64,000 nt of DNA from Chamaecyparis obtusa. Taxonomy: Eukaryota; Streptophyta; Pinopsida; Cupressales; Cupressaceae. The first letter of the stretch is position 1. Every line of letters begins with the position of its first letter. The translations under genes and the position numbers were made by a program. The stretch spans positions 819,001 to 883,000 of the forward strand of contig BSBK01001581.1 in assembly GCA_027943335.1 (NCBI GenBank), given 5' to 3'. A model generated the notes under the pieces. That model was not told where the DNA came from. It worked only from the letters and a program-made list of their open reading frames with translations, and did no database searches. Of this stretch, positions 39,054-49,982 are shown piece after piece.

Positions 39054-41158
39054 CTAGAATCTATCTAAATCAAGGTCATCAGGAACATTGGATCTGAGCA
39101 GAGCTTTGTCTAGAATGGCTCTATGAGCTAGAGATATCCGAAGCAACTCAAACATGGAGATTTTAGCATTTGTGTGCTGGAGTTGTTGGACAATACTGTA
39201 TGAAGTAGGCCTCATGTCTTTAGGATTTGAAGATTTAGATGTAGCCTTCTGTTTAGAAGCATATGAAAGATTGAAAGGCACCTTAGGGACACTTGATGAA
39301 TCTGATATTTATCCTTGTAGGTGTGCCTGAGCTTGTGATCAAGTAACTGCATTAGCTGATTGATTGTCTCTATCTCTTCTTACAATTGTGATGACATTGT
39401 AATGCTCAGATAGGCATGGTTCAACCATATTGATAACAACATTGTTTCCTGAGTAGGCATAATTGACTTTAGCACCCATATTAGGCTGAGAAGAAGAATC
39501 TTCTTTACCATGCTTAGGAAATGGTTATGTGAATGTTGTATGATCATTATTTCTCTTATGATTGTCAATTGTGATGTCGCCATTATCAATTTTGTCTTGT
39601 ATAATGTGCTTCAAGCGAATATAGTTATTAGTCTTATGACCTTTATTGCGATGGAATTCACAGAAATCATTCTCTCTCCACCATTTCGGTTTAGGTTCCG
39701 AATCAAAGACTTTTATCTTAGGCAAGCAGATGATTTTTTTTTCCAATAAAGTTTTCATGGTAGATTCCAAGGATTCCCCAAGAGGCGTGAATTTGTGATT
39801 AGGATCTGTAGCCCAAGGTTTGTAATCAGATGACTTTTTGTTGGACTCTGTGGCTTTAGCTTCAAAAGCTTTGATGGCTTGGGTACCAACAGTAAGATTG
39901 AAAGTGAGTGCCTTAGATGGGGCACAGATATTATCAACAATGCCATCTATGGCAATGCCTTTATTCTTGTTCCATTTTTTGTTCTTGTCCTTAGAACTAG
40001 ATCTAGATTCATACTTGTCTCTTTGAAGTGTGACGTCTCCTTTTTTCACAAGTACTTTCTCAATTTTGATCGCATTATCTACCATTTTGTCAAAAGATGT
40101 ATGCTTTTGCATTTGTAAAGGATAGCTGATTTCTGGGACAAGATTGTTGATGAAGATTTCCAACTTTTCAATTTCGGGAATGGATCTAGCATATAGAGAA
40201 AATTTCTTCCTCCACCTCTTGAGAAATGTCAGGAATGGTTCTCCTAGATATTGTTTCAAATTGCAGATGTCGATCATAGTGACCAGATGTTGAATATTGT
40301 AGGAGTATTGTTGATAGAACAATTTGATTAACTCAAAATCTTTGATAGTAGGAGGCATTCTAGAGAACTAATGAATGGCTGCTCCTCCCAGAGAGTGAGG
40401 GAAAAGATGCATTAAGTAGGTTGGTTTGTGCATAACTCCATAGATTGAGTACAAAATTCTCTGACATGATCTTGAGGGTCAAAGTTTCCATCATACTTAT
40501 CATATTTAGGCATCTCCACTCTTTTAGGGAATGGCGGCATGTACAAGTCTTTATCAAATGGAAAAGGGCATAGAGCTTCCATGGATAACTCCTTAGGTTC
40601 CTTTTCTTTTTCAAGTTTGTTAAGTTTGACTTGCATGACATGCATATGTTTCATCATAGCCATGATAGGAGTTTCTTCCTCATGTGTAATGATATCTTCC
40701 ACATTAAAGTTGGAAGGAAGTTTAGCTCCTTGATGAGCTAACTCTAGAAAATATGCCTCTCTATCTTCCCTCAAGAAATGTTTCATCATTCTTTTGAAAT
40801 CATCATCATTTTGATATCGAACAATTTCAGAAGGTGTAGGTTTTTGATCCACAACATGTTGAGGATGGTGTCCTTGAGACCCATGTTGTGTCTCTCTGTG
40901 AGACATGGTAGGAGTTTTAGGACTCCCTAGATTAGATTGAGGAGGGGTTTGTTGATTGCCTCTGTGAGTTGATGGAGGGGGAATGTAACCAGTTTTCAAT
41001 TGAAAATTGCCAAGACCATCATCTTCGTAAAGACCAAAATTGTAGAGTTGTTCAAGAGTGGGAACCTTGTGAATAGTCAAAGGTGTAGTGTCAAGGGCTT
41101 CTCCATATTTCTTGTGTGACGAAGCTCTAGTTTCCACCATTAACCTTGGGTGAAGCAA
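39054..41158 (-). pseudogene. gag polyprotein of element A
   Basis: The first frame (41158-40412) starts near MVETRASSHK and includes KRVEMPKYDKYDGNFDPQDH. A frameshift near 40430 leads into 40358-39525 (PPTIKDFELIKLFYQQYS, YLGEPFLTFLKRWR) with the capsid core and knuckle FCEFHRNKGHKTNNYIRLKH at about 39640-39690, in which the last Cys is changed to Tyr. The remnant 39281-39054 connects to the protease. Retro-gag order and knuckle position are normal for a Tat element. Confidence 0.82.
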
Positions 41159-43420
41159 AAGATTAAGATGAAGACAACTGAAGAATGAATTGATTCTAGA
41201 AGATCAAATGACACAACCTTGTCAAGATTGAACTGATTAAGGATTAGATTGGATGTAAATGAAGGATACTATGCCACAGTAGTGTGGGTAGATGCTCGAC
41301 AGATGGGGGGCATGAGCTCACAACACTTAGCCATTTTAGCAACAATATTGAATTTGAAGATAATTTTGGCAAGGTTTTGACACAAGATGAAAAAGACTCA
41401 AATCAGTAACCGAGAAGGCTAAATTAGACTCAAGAGACCATTTTAGGAAAATGAATGGATTCATTCTAGTTTTTACTCTGTTCCTAACACAGTGATTGGT
41501 TTAACAGATTCTGGAAATAGGCTGTAAAAACTAAGTTTCTGACAATTTTGACCATTTTTTGATAATTTTTCTCAAATGACTTTCTGTCGGATCGTACGAC
41601 AGTGGGTATGCTGTGAAATGACAATTGAAAAACTCATAGGATAGTTGCAAAACTCGCACGACAATTGATAACAGATTTTTGACTTTTGTTTTTGACTGGT
41701 GGCAAAACTCGTATGACACTATACAAGCTATCATATGATAATACAGGGGTTCTGAAATGACACTTGCCAAAACTCGTACGACTTTCTGACCTGATGGGAT
41801 GACTTTTGACTCTAGAAAGGATTTTTTCTTTAGATTTTGCAAATGTTTGGTTTTCAATTTCAGATTGTTCACAAATTTCTCTGTCTAGGTTTGAAGATTA
41901 TTCTGAGATCATTCACTTTTGATAGCCAAATAGATAAACAGGCACGCAAAATAGCAAGCAAGTGATTCCAAGCACGTCTAAAAATAATGAATAGGGGACA
42001 AAGCAACCCTGCACATGAACAATCAAGTGATTGAATGTGCTAATCCCTAGGAGTGCTAATTGTGTATGTTCCAAATTTTTTTTCAATAATGCACGTATTC
42101 CAAGAAAAATGAAAATTTGGCCTCACTAGGGTTTGTAGTAATGGTTTGACTCTGCAACTTTTGTGATCTCAAGAGGAAAAATTCCAATCCAGAGGCACCG
42201 AGGTTTTGACACAGTCTGAGAAATTAATTAATTAGGAGCTGCTAAGGAGATCTGATAGCCCAATAAGAGACCACACCTATGAAGATTTCCTCCACAAGGA
42301 CATTTATATAGCAGCTGCTGCTACCACGGTGAAAATTGCTATTACTGCTTGAGGTTCCATCCACATGGTTGACCCAATTAAGGGAATGTCCACTATGGTT
42401 AAACCTCTCTAAAGGTGACTCACAAAAGATAGCACATGGAGACTAGTTCCAGATTCAAGGATTTGAGTTTCTGATACTACCCAAAAAGGGAGTAGAGCAT
42501 AGTCCTGTAGTCTTTTCACTTTTAACCAAAATAAAGTAGAGAGATTAATCTGACATGCTAAGACCAAGATTATCTCACAAAGATCTATGATGTCAACCAC
42601 TTATGATCTATCAACCTCTCCAGAGAGAGAATGTATCAATCAAAAGTTGAAGACACACGAATCTAGTAGAACGTGAGACTGTCTCAGTACCTTCCCTACC
42701 TACAAGGGGATCCTTCATGAAGAGGAGCTTCACATGAATAAACAAGTGAAAGAAGCTCAATCTCTCAAGATCATCCACAAATAGTGTTCATAGAGCCTAT
42801 TTACTGTGTAATAGATATGTAGAAAGCAAATCTATGTTCATTTTATAGCCCAAAATGAAGTCTGTGATATGAAAGCAAGAAAATCACAAAATCTTGACAC
42901 GTGAGAGTTCATTTTTAATCCAAATTGAAATGTTATCAGCTTGAGAAGAATACTTGAATTCCTCGCAACACGCTTAGTATATTTTTACCTATTTTAGCAA
43001 TTTAGTTGCACTTTTTGCAATCAGATTCAACAAGTATTAGTAAAAAACAAAAGATTTCAATTGTTAAGGTTAGTTGTTAGTCCAAATTTGAAAAACTACC
43101 AAAAAAAAAGAAACAACAATTGAACTTTGGAGTCAAAACTCATACAACAGTGGGTTACCTCCCAGACGACAGTCTGGAAACTCATACGACTGTGGGTGTC
43201 TGTTTATACGACAATCAAGCTTCCAAAGGATAGTGTGTACTCTCTAATACAAGCCTTAAAATTTGAACCTATTGTACAACAGTGGGTACCTCCCGAAATG
43301 ACTTTCTGACAAAATTCGTACAAAAAATGTACGGACAAAAAATAAAAATCATAGTTTTAACCTAGAAAATGAGAAGAAAGTGATAGAAATTGATAGAAAG
43401 ATGATGGAAACCCATTTCAG
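41159..43420 (-). other. 5' leader of element A
   Basis: About 2.3 kb between PBS and gag with no convincing domain. It carries two clusters of a CTCGTACGAC-like motif (41580-41790 and 43130-43320), matching the cluster in the 3' region at 29410-29640. Confidence 0.6.
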
Positions 43421-43442
43421 GGCCCCACGGTGGGTGCTGAAA
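43421..43442 (-). promoter_or_regulatory. Primer-binding-site candidate of element A
   Basis: On the minus strand, directly inside the 5' LTR, is TTTCAGCACCCACCGTGGGG. A CACCCACCGTGGGGCC-like start of the interior is familiar from plant Tat-type elements (recalled, not checked). The tRNA was not identified. Confidence 0.4.
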
Positions 43443-44699
43443 TGTGTGTATGAATTTTGTACCTAGCTGTAGACACAACACTTCAGTAAAACATTAGAGG
43501 TTAGCTAAAAACCAAAATCATGCAATGAAATGGAAACTAAACTAACCAGGTGATTTACTGCCTTCTAGTAGGTGCGAGTATGATAATCTCAGATCAGATC
43601 AAGACCAGTGACAATGCAACACCTAAACGAAGGATTTGAATGCAAAATATGAAAGATTATGAATGCAAATTAATCTATATTTTTGTATTTTCTATGTAAT
43701 AAGACGAAGGAAACTGATATGAATCTATTCTATATGAAAAACTGATATGATATGCAATTAATCTAAGAATTGATATGCCAAATGATATGAATGGTCAAAA
43801 ATAATGAAAATCTCACAACAGCTCTGATTCGCAAAGATAGATTCTTCGATCGCTAATTCGCCAGCGTGAGGATGCAATTTCATAGATCCTTTTAGAAGAG
43901 CTGAAGCCTTGATTTTATAGAAATCTAGGGCTTGAGGATGCATTGAGAAAAGCCATAAATCACTCTTGATAAACTCAAGTTGATTTTTGAGTTATCAGAA
44001 AATAAAAAATAATTAACTCACAAAATCATGCAAAAGCATGTAAGACTTTTTAACTCAAATCAGAAGTTTAGATCAGCTTTGAACTCAAAATAAAGTGTTG
44101 AGTTTCCAAAAGTTAACAACTTGCATTGATTTCCTGATTTTGAGTTTAACTGCTCTTTGAATGTGCACAATTAATTATGAATTAATTAAATAAATAAAGT
44201 GATTTATCCTCAACTTAACTGATTTTTGAATTAAAACAATTGATTTATGGGTTAATCAATTATTAAATCAAACTTTATTCAAAAACTATATTATTAAAAA
44301 TTGACAATTGACATGAATTAATTAAATAGGAATTTAATCAATTAGTCATGAGATTTTTGATTTTATTGTCAAAATTAAATAATACAATTTAGGAATAATT
44401 TAATTAAATTCAATTAAATAATTAAGTGGCAATATTAAATCTAATTAATTAAATATTCAGAATATTCAATTAATCAAACTTTAGGATAAATAAGATTTAT
44501 CACCAAATAATTATTAAATTAAAGATAATTAGATAAATAGGAATATCACTAGGAATATTCCCTGATACATAATTTAGGATAATCAATTAGGATTCGATAA
44601 TGTGTAGATGTGCCTTAGGTTAGGACTTTGATGTCAATTTCATTCAAATTGTCGATGTAGGAGGTTATTGAACCTATAGCCCATTTTTGGGGTATTACA
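43443..44699 (-). repeat. 5' LTR of element A
   Basis: 1257 bp, the direct copy of 26912-28172. Its outer end GGGGTATTACA abuts AGTGG (44700-44704). A minus-strand TATA box lies at 43912-43919. Confidence 0.93.
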
Positions 44700-44702
44700 A
44701 GT

Positions 44703-44739
44703 GGTTATCGTAACACATTAACAATGTGTTACGATAACC
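44703..44739. repeat. Perfect 17-bp stem palindrome
   Basis: GGTTATCGTAACACATT, loop AAC, AATGTGTTACGATAACC. It lies 4 bp right of element A. Before that insertion the adjacent sequence was also palindromic (ATAACCACT-AGTT-AGTGGTTAT, now split), so a cluster of inverted repeats was present in the CACTA. Confidence 0.9.
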
Positions 44740-44867
44740 ATTAATTACTGGTTATTGTGTGATCAAGCAATCGACTATGTCAATCTTAACAATGACTGCA
44801 TAATATATATACTATGAGCCCCGATAATTCTTAGTCGACTATGATACATATGATCGATATTAAATCA

Positions 44868-44889
44868 TATATATATATATATATATATA
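44868..44889. repeat. (AT)n microsatellite
   Basis: About eleven AT units in CACTA interior sequence. Confidence 0.8.
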
Positions 44890-44936
44890 ACCATGACAAT
44901 AATCAATCAGATCAACACTATAAGTTAGCACATACC

Positions 44937-45421
44937 TTGTTCCAAAGCTCCCATTTTGGCACAAGCAGGGAGGATGCTGGCAAAGGTTGTGGAATTTAGC
45001 TTTACACCTACCATTTATATTTGCTTGAAAATTTCTAAAGGCTTTTCAAAAAATCTATTTTGTACATAGCCTGTAATCATGGAATTCCATGATACCACAT
45101 GTCTTTGATGCATTTTATCAAAGAGTTCACGTGCCTTGTCTATAGTTCCACATTTTTCATACATGTCTACCAGGGCAGTTGCAACTACAACATCTGACAA
45201 AATTTCTTTATCTTTTATGCTTTGATGGATGTCCACACCCTACTCCAAAACTCCCATTTTGGCACAGGCAAGGAGGATGCTGGCACGGGTTGTGGAATTT
45301 GGCTTTACATCCACCAATTGCATTTGTTTGAAAATTTCTAAAGCCTTTTCAAGGAATCCATTTTGTGCATATCCTGCAATCATTGTAGTCCATGAAACCA
45401 CATTTCATTGAGGCATTCTCT
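44937..45421 (-). pseudogene. Captured PLS-type pentatricopeptide-repeat (PPR) gene fragment
   Basis: On the minus strand: DVVVATALVDMYEKCGTIDK, ARELFDKMHQRHVVSWNSM and ITGYVQNRFFEKPLEIFKQ, then in-frame TAA, then LNSTTFASILPACAKMGALE. These are textbook consecutive L, S and P repeats of plant organelle RNA-binding PPR proteins. A second, closely similar copy (45237-45421) lies next to it at an offset of about 302 bp, close to one P-L-S triplet, in another frame. It is clearly a decayed piece: no start, no C-terminal E/DYW domain, stops and a frame change. It ends abruptly at about 45421 where the PLP-transferase fragment begins. Confidence 0.85.
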
Positions 45422-45859
45422 AAACCCCCAGAAGAAGGAAGTCTAGAAGACGAAATCAAGAATATGATTTTTAGTTGTATGAATATAATGCAAAAAAACT
45501 AGAGCTTGGTGTTCACTTCAAATAGAGGATCAACATTCAAGATCTTAGTAGAATCATATCCATTTGATATCAACAAAAGACTTTTGAGCATATATGATTA
45601 TGAGAGCAATGGTTTAAATTTTATGATTGAAACCTCCAAGCAAAAGGGAGCTAATGTCGTGCCAGGCAACTTAAAATGGCCTTCCTTGGGAATCAGTTCT
45701 ATAGAGTTTCCAAAAATGTTGGAAGAAAAGAAGAAAAAGAAAAATGTCAATGCAAAGGAGTTGTTTGTATTTAATTTAGGAAAATCTAAATCAATATTGT
45801 CTCAAAATCTCACAGTTAAATACAAGATATGCTACTCAAATGTACATTGTGATTACTAA
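45422..45859 (+). pseudogene. Captured PLP-dependent transferase (molybdenum-cofactor-sulfurase-like) fragment
   Basis: Plus-strand reading PEEGSLEDEIKNMIFSCMNI, in-frame TAG (45500), then LVFTSNRGSTFKILVESYPF, LLSIYDYESNGLNFMIETSK, LKWPSLGISSIEFPKML and KELFVFNLGKSKS. This resembles the middle of plant cysteine-desulfurase-like proteins of the MOCOS-like family (VFTxNRxxAFKLxAExYPF ... YDxES ... KWPxL ... LFVFP). Similarity ends near 45795 and the frame runs on to TAA at 45857, probably through intron sequence. Orientation is opposite to the adjoining PPR pieces. The family call is from memory of the motif set, so the precise member is not certain. Confidence 0.65.
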
Positions 45860-46992
45860 AAAAAATCAAAAGAAAAGATCCCTCTTTTCCTTTGTATTAT
45901 TTTAATAGTGAGGATTTCCATTGTATTTTTTAGCTACACCAATACTTACATATCACAAAACTTTAAAAAAAAATCTAATGACAAAAAAAACTTACATCTT
46001 ATGATCCAATCTAGTGTTATTTTTACTCATTTCCATCATCCGTAGGAAGCGGAGGATTAAGATCCACGACCAAGTGAAATCCTGTCACTAAAAAAATCTT
46101 CTTTTGTCTCCAAATCGATGACAACAAATGAAGAATCACACACTCTCTGAACACTTCACCTTTGGCCTCCCTCTGAAAGCTACCTATTATAATATCCATT
46201 GGAAGCTTTGAGAACATAAATGAAATCATTACAGTGCCTAGAGAGATCATTTAAAGAGGAGGAGGCAGTGCCGTTTTTATCTATATTCTATTTAATGGAG
46301 GAATATGCATAATTCATCTTCTCCTTTACACCTCAAAGGAAAATAGTGGCAAAATCATAAGCTGCGATGGCTTCCATTATTAGGTAGAAAGTTACAAGCC
46401 AAAATCTTTATTTTTTTGCAGTATCTTTGATCTCTACTGTTAATCGACCAAGAATCCTAACCAAGAACCTTTCATTAATACAGAAACTAAATGGTGGAGT
46501 GAATTTTTGTTCCTCTTAATTTTTTCTATTTTGTCATGCCAGAGACAAAAGTAAATTTATTAAATTAAGAAAATGATTTTTTTAAAACGGAGAATTTTAA
46601 GACAAGAGAAATTTTGTTTCAAAGATGTCTTAAAAATTACAATTATGTAGTAGTGTTAGTTTTAGATAATGAAATTAATAATTTAAATATTCAATATTAA
46701 ATATAATTTTTTTCTTAAAATAATATTTATAACAATACAAATAATATCACACAGAGGATGCATTGATATGTTATGCTACATGAGTTTGAGTATAGGACCC
46801 TATAACTTTTTTGTGAAAAATTCTTGAAAAATTGTTGTTTATGAAAGATCGTGTTGCTCTTTGCATAAAATATGTCTTGTCTAAATGAAAAAATTATTCC
46901 TTTATACATAACTCTAATTCTTACCCCTTGAAACTCGATTCATTTTTAACAAAACCAATGGTATTTTTTGTTTATGCATCTTATAGTACTCT
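45860..46992. other. CACTA interior without recognised gene
   Basis: AT-rich. One minus-strand frame of 75 codons (46250-46023; contains GSFQREAKGEVFRECVILHL) is unlike the surrounding low-complexity sequence and may be another captured piece, but I do not recognise it. Confidence 0.4.
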
Positions 46993-47019
46993 TTGGATAA
47001 ATTGGACTTGATGTTTCCT

Positions 47020-47277
47020 TCAAAACATCTTTACACGTGCCAATTGCATTTTCTTGAAAGTTTCTACAACCCTTTCAACACATCCATTTTTAGCATATCC
47101 TACAATCATTGCAGTCCACGAGACCACGTTTCTCTGAGGCATTCTCTCAAATACTTCCCGTGCCTTGTCTATGCTTTTACATTTTGCATACATGTCTAAT
47201 AGAGCATTTCCAACTATAATATCTGATGGAAATTTCCCTTGTATTATACTTTGATGGATATCCATACCCCATTCCAA
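47020..47277 (-). pseudogene. Second captured PPR gene fragment
   Basis: WGMDIHQSIIQGKFPSDIIV, NALLDMYAKCKSIDKAREVF, RMPQRNVVSWTAMIVGYAKN and VVETFKKMQLARV on the minus strand, i.e. about two and a half PLS-type repeats. It is uninterrupted for 85 codons but has no start, no continuation and no C-terminal domain. It is similar to, but not identical with, the 44937-45421 pieces and could come from the same original gene. Confidence 0.85.
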
Positions 47278-48431
47278 TTAATGCCAATAAGAGAAAATTA
47301 AACATTTTTACTTCTATGAGAATAAACAGTGATAGACCAAACCATCTTTTTATAATAAAGATGTTAAGGACATGAAATTGGACAATATTTTTCTTGAAGC
47401 TTGATTATTTTGGATTCAAGTTGTGCCACCATAACATAAAGATGTTCATAGTACAGATGTTCAAATATAGCTTACAAAATAATTTTTTTATTCTCTTCAC
47501 CAATCACTAGGGCTTATGGTATTTAATACATGAGCCCATTAACTGCTATAAGAGAGTAGGTGTTATGACTAATTCCAAGAATTTGAATTACAGAAGCCAT
47601 TCCTCTTGAGATGAACCATGTGAGATTGGTTGATCTTTTTAGAATAAAGATTGAAAAGGACATGATGGGTATTGAAGACAACTTAAACTTTTAAACATAA
47701 ATCACACTACAAAATTTATGGGACCATCCACCTTAAAATATTCTTAAAAAATCTTAGCAATACCCACTGAATTTTTTTAGAAAGACCCCACCTTGAGACC
47801 CTACCCTTAGCAAATTGGTCTATTATAAACAATGCACCTTAGTGTTGTAGCTTGTTGGAACCAGGGAAAAAAGTTTCAAATCATGGGCACATAAATTAGG
47901 GACTTTGCATGTCAAATTTTCATTATTTTAATGAAAAGATCTTTTTGGGAGCTAAAATGGATTTGTGTGCCTACGTGCTAAAGGGAAATTTATTTTAAAA
48001 TTATTTATTGTGAGTTGATGGTCATATCTCCAACTATGCCATATGTTACATGAAATTTATAAATATTGGTGCTAGAAGGCACAAGGTTCAATTTCAATTT
48101 TGAAAGTATTGAAAAATCTTTTGTCTACATCAAATGAGATAAGGCTAGAATAAGACAAAAATATAAGATTAATTCCTAGATGAAATTGTTGAATATAATA
48201 TTAATTCCTAGATGCCACTTCATGTCTCTCAATCATCCAACAATAACTCCTATGTTGATTACATTTTCTATTTAAGAGTCCCTGAGTGATTTGAATATTT
48301 TGTGGTCTACTGAGCATGATTTGAGTGTGTATTTGTAAATCTTATATAAATAATATTTTTTTATTATTATTATATACAAGATACTACTAATGCTTGTATG
48401 TTTACATTTTGTATATTTATAGCCTGAATAA
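47278..48431. other. CACTA interior without recognised gene
   Basis: AT-rich sequence with only short frames. CACTACAAAA at 47705 looks like a CACTA end but has no partner (see rejected items). Confidence 0.5.
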
Positions 48432-49485
48432 TTGCTTGTGAAGAAAGTCCACACCTCAGAACAAAATAATGAGACAATTGCTAGATTGTGGTCTCAGTTC
48501 CAAAGAAAATTTGATAAATGTAATTGTCCTTGCAAAAAGTGCAAGGGCATAAAGAATCAAATAATTATAATCACAACAGCCCATAGTCATTTTAGGCAAC
48601 ATGGTCACATTGAAGGGGCCACAATTTTTGTCGATTGGTGAATGTGGATTTCCAATTGGAGGAACATGGAGGTGTGAATATCCAAGCCAAGGATAATGCT
48701 CCATGGAAGAAGATGATCCTGTGGCAGAGAACACAATTGAAGATGATGGTATTGGCATAGCTGATAATGTGCTAGAGGACATAATTGAAGAAGATGGTAT
48801 TGGCGTAGCTGATCAAGATGATCATGATGATGGTACTAGCACATCTGATAATGATGATGATGATGGTCTTGATATACCTATACTTGAGAAGGCATATGAG
48901 CCCCTATACCAAGGCTCCCAAACAAATCTTCTCTCCGCTATAGTTTTGTTTGTGAACTTGAAGGTTATGAATGGTTTATCCAATGTAGCAATGCCACGTA
49001 TGGTAAGGTATGCCATTTTTTTCATCTTCAATATTATCATACCATTACGAATATTCATCAATGCAATCTTTGAGGTCACTAATATTTCATCTAAAAATGA
49101 CATACATCCTCAACAATCTGAAAATTGATACTATGACATTTTGGATGATATACTTGAGTACGACTTTAATTCATTCAAATTAGTTCTATTTTTTGTCAAA
49201 TGGTATAGGCTATGGTTGAATCAAAATGATCCTGATAGGACTATTATTGAACATCATGATAGTGGATTTACAATGTTAAATACAAGGTCATTTGAGCCAA
49301 TTGGAGATGAGCCCTATGTTCTTCCAAGCCAATGTGAGAAAATGTCTTACTTTGTCATTCCACATAAACCAGGTTGGTCATTTGTTGTTAGACATTATCT
49401 AAGAGGAAGGCCGCTAAAGTATAATGTGATGGAAGAAGAAGATACTGAAGAATCAGAAGATGAAGTAAATGATGATCACAGATGA
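48432..49485 (+). pseudogene. TNP2-type CACTA transposase relic lacking the catalytic core
   Basis: Three parts in order. 48432-48640 has KCNCPCKKCKGIKNQ and HFRQHGHIEGATIFVDW, matching the N-terminal transposase-associated domain (C-P-C-x2-C-K ... G...W). 48703-48990 is acidic, then YEPLYQGSQTNLLSAIVLFV and NLKVMNGLSNVAM, the start of the TNP2 transposase region. Homology then jumps at about 48990 to a DUF4216-like C-terminal module at 49140-49410 (DDILEYDFNSFKLVLFFVKW, FTMLNTRSFEPIGDEPYVL, SYFVIPHKPGWSFVVR). The central DDE transposase segment of several hundred residues is gone. Stops include a TGA where the family has Trp (SEN-stop-YYDIL). It reads in the same direction as the SET gene, as tnp genes do in CACTA elements. 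Confidence 0.8.
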
Positions 49486-49735
49486 CTGTTACACAATGAA
49501 GAAGAATAAGAAGAAGAAAATGATGATGATTCTGGTGATGGTGACAATGATGATAGTCATGATGATGGTGATGATGATGATGATGATGATGATGGTGATG
49601 ATGGTGATGATGATGATGGTGATGATGATGATGATGATAGTCATGATGATGGTGATGATGAAGATGATGGTGATGGTGATGATGATGATGATGATAGTCA
49701 TGATGATGACATGGATGAGGAGGATGATCAATAAC
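49462..49735 (+). repeat. GAT/GGT-rich microsatellite encoding an acidic tract
   Basis: Imperfect (GAT)n with interspersed GGT and GAA triplets at the 3' end of the TNP2 relic. In the TNP2 frame it would add a poly-Asp/Glu tail. Both strands show long artificial frames here. Confidence 0.85.
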
Positions 49736-49982
49736 ATGATCAATGAAATGTATGTCAAGGTATGATCAATGTCATGTATGAGGTATTGATTTATTCATAG
49801 AATTTTTTTTGACTTGTATGTTTGTATAATTAAGTTATTATGTGTTGAACTCTAATGTCATCGAGTATATTTTGCATCATGTAAATTTTTTCTTATATGT
49901 AATTTGTAGCTTACATATCATGTAATGTTTGGCTAACTTAAGATAAATGATTTACATATGCAGGAAATTTAACACCTTTGAC

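Larger units (their letters stand above)
26912..44699 (-). mobile_element. Element A: complete Tat-type Ty3/Gypsy retrotransposon with an antisense PMD gene
   Basis: 17,788 bp, bounded by LTRs of 1261 bp (26912-28172) and 1257 bp (43443-44699), with a perfect AGTGG duplication (26907-26911 and 44700-44704). Coding runs on the minus strand: gag, protease, linker, RT, RNase H, second RNase H, integrase (41158 down to 33729). A 5.5-kb segment between integrase and 3' LTR holds a plus-strand plant-mobile-domain gene. The size, second RNase H after the first, and long 3' region fit the Tat (Ogre/Retand-like) clade. The LTRs look only a few percent different, so it is the youngest layer of the nest, but all frames carry stops or frameshifts. 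Confidence 0.92.

Noticed and set aside
46023..46250. 75-codon minus-strand frame as a captured gene
   Set aside because: Sequence composition is gene-like, but I recognise no family and there is no splice or start support, so it is mentioned only as part of an unassigned stretch.
47705..47714. CACTACAAAA as the left end of another CACTA element
   Set aside because: No TTTTGTAGTG partner or 3-bp duplication was found, and the true ends at 26249 and 57906 enclose it.
48456..49103. Minus-strand frames opposite the TNP2 relic
   Set aside because: Shadows of the plus-strand transposase frame, which has the recognisable domains.
49469..49765. 98-codon plus and 89-codon minus frames rich in Met/Val or Ile/Thr
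   Set aside because: Artefacts of the GAT/GGT microsatellite. Only the acidic frame continuing TNP2 has any biological sense.
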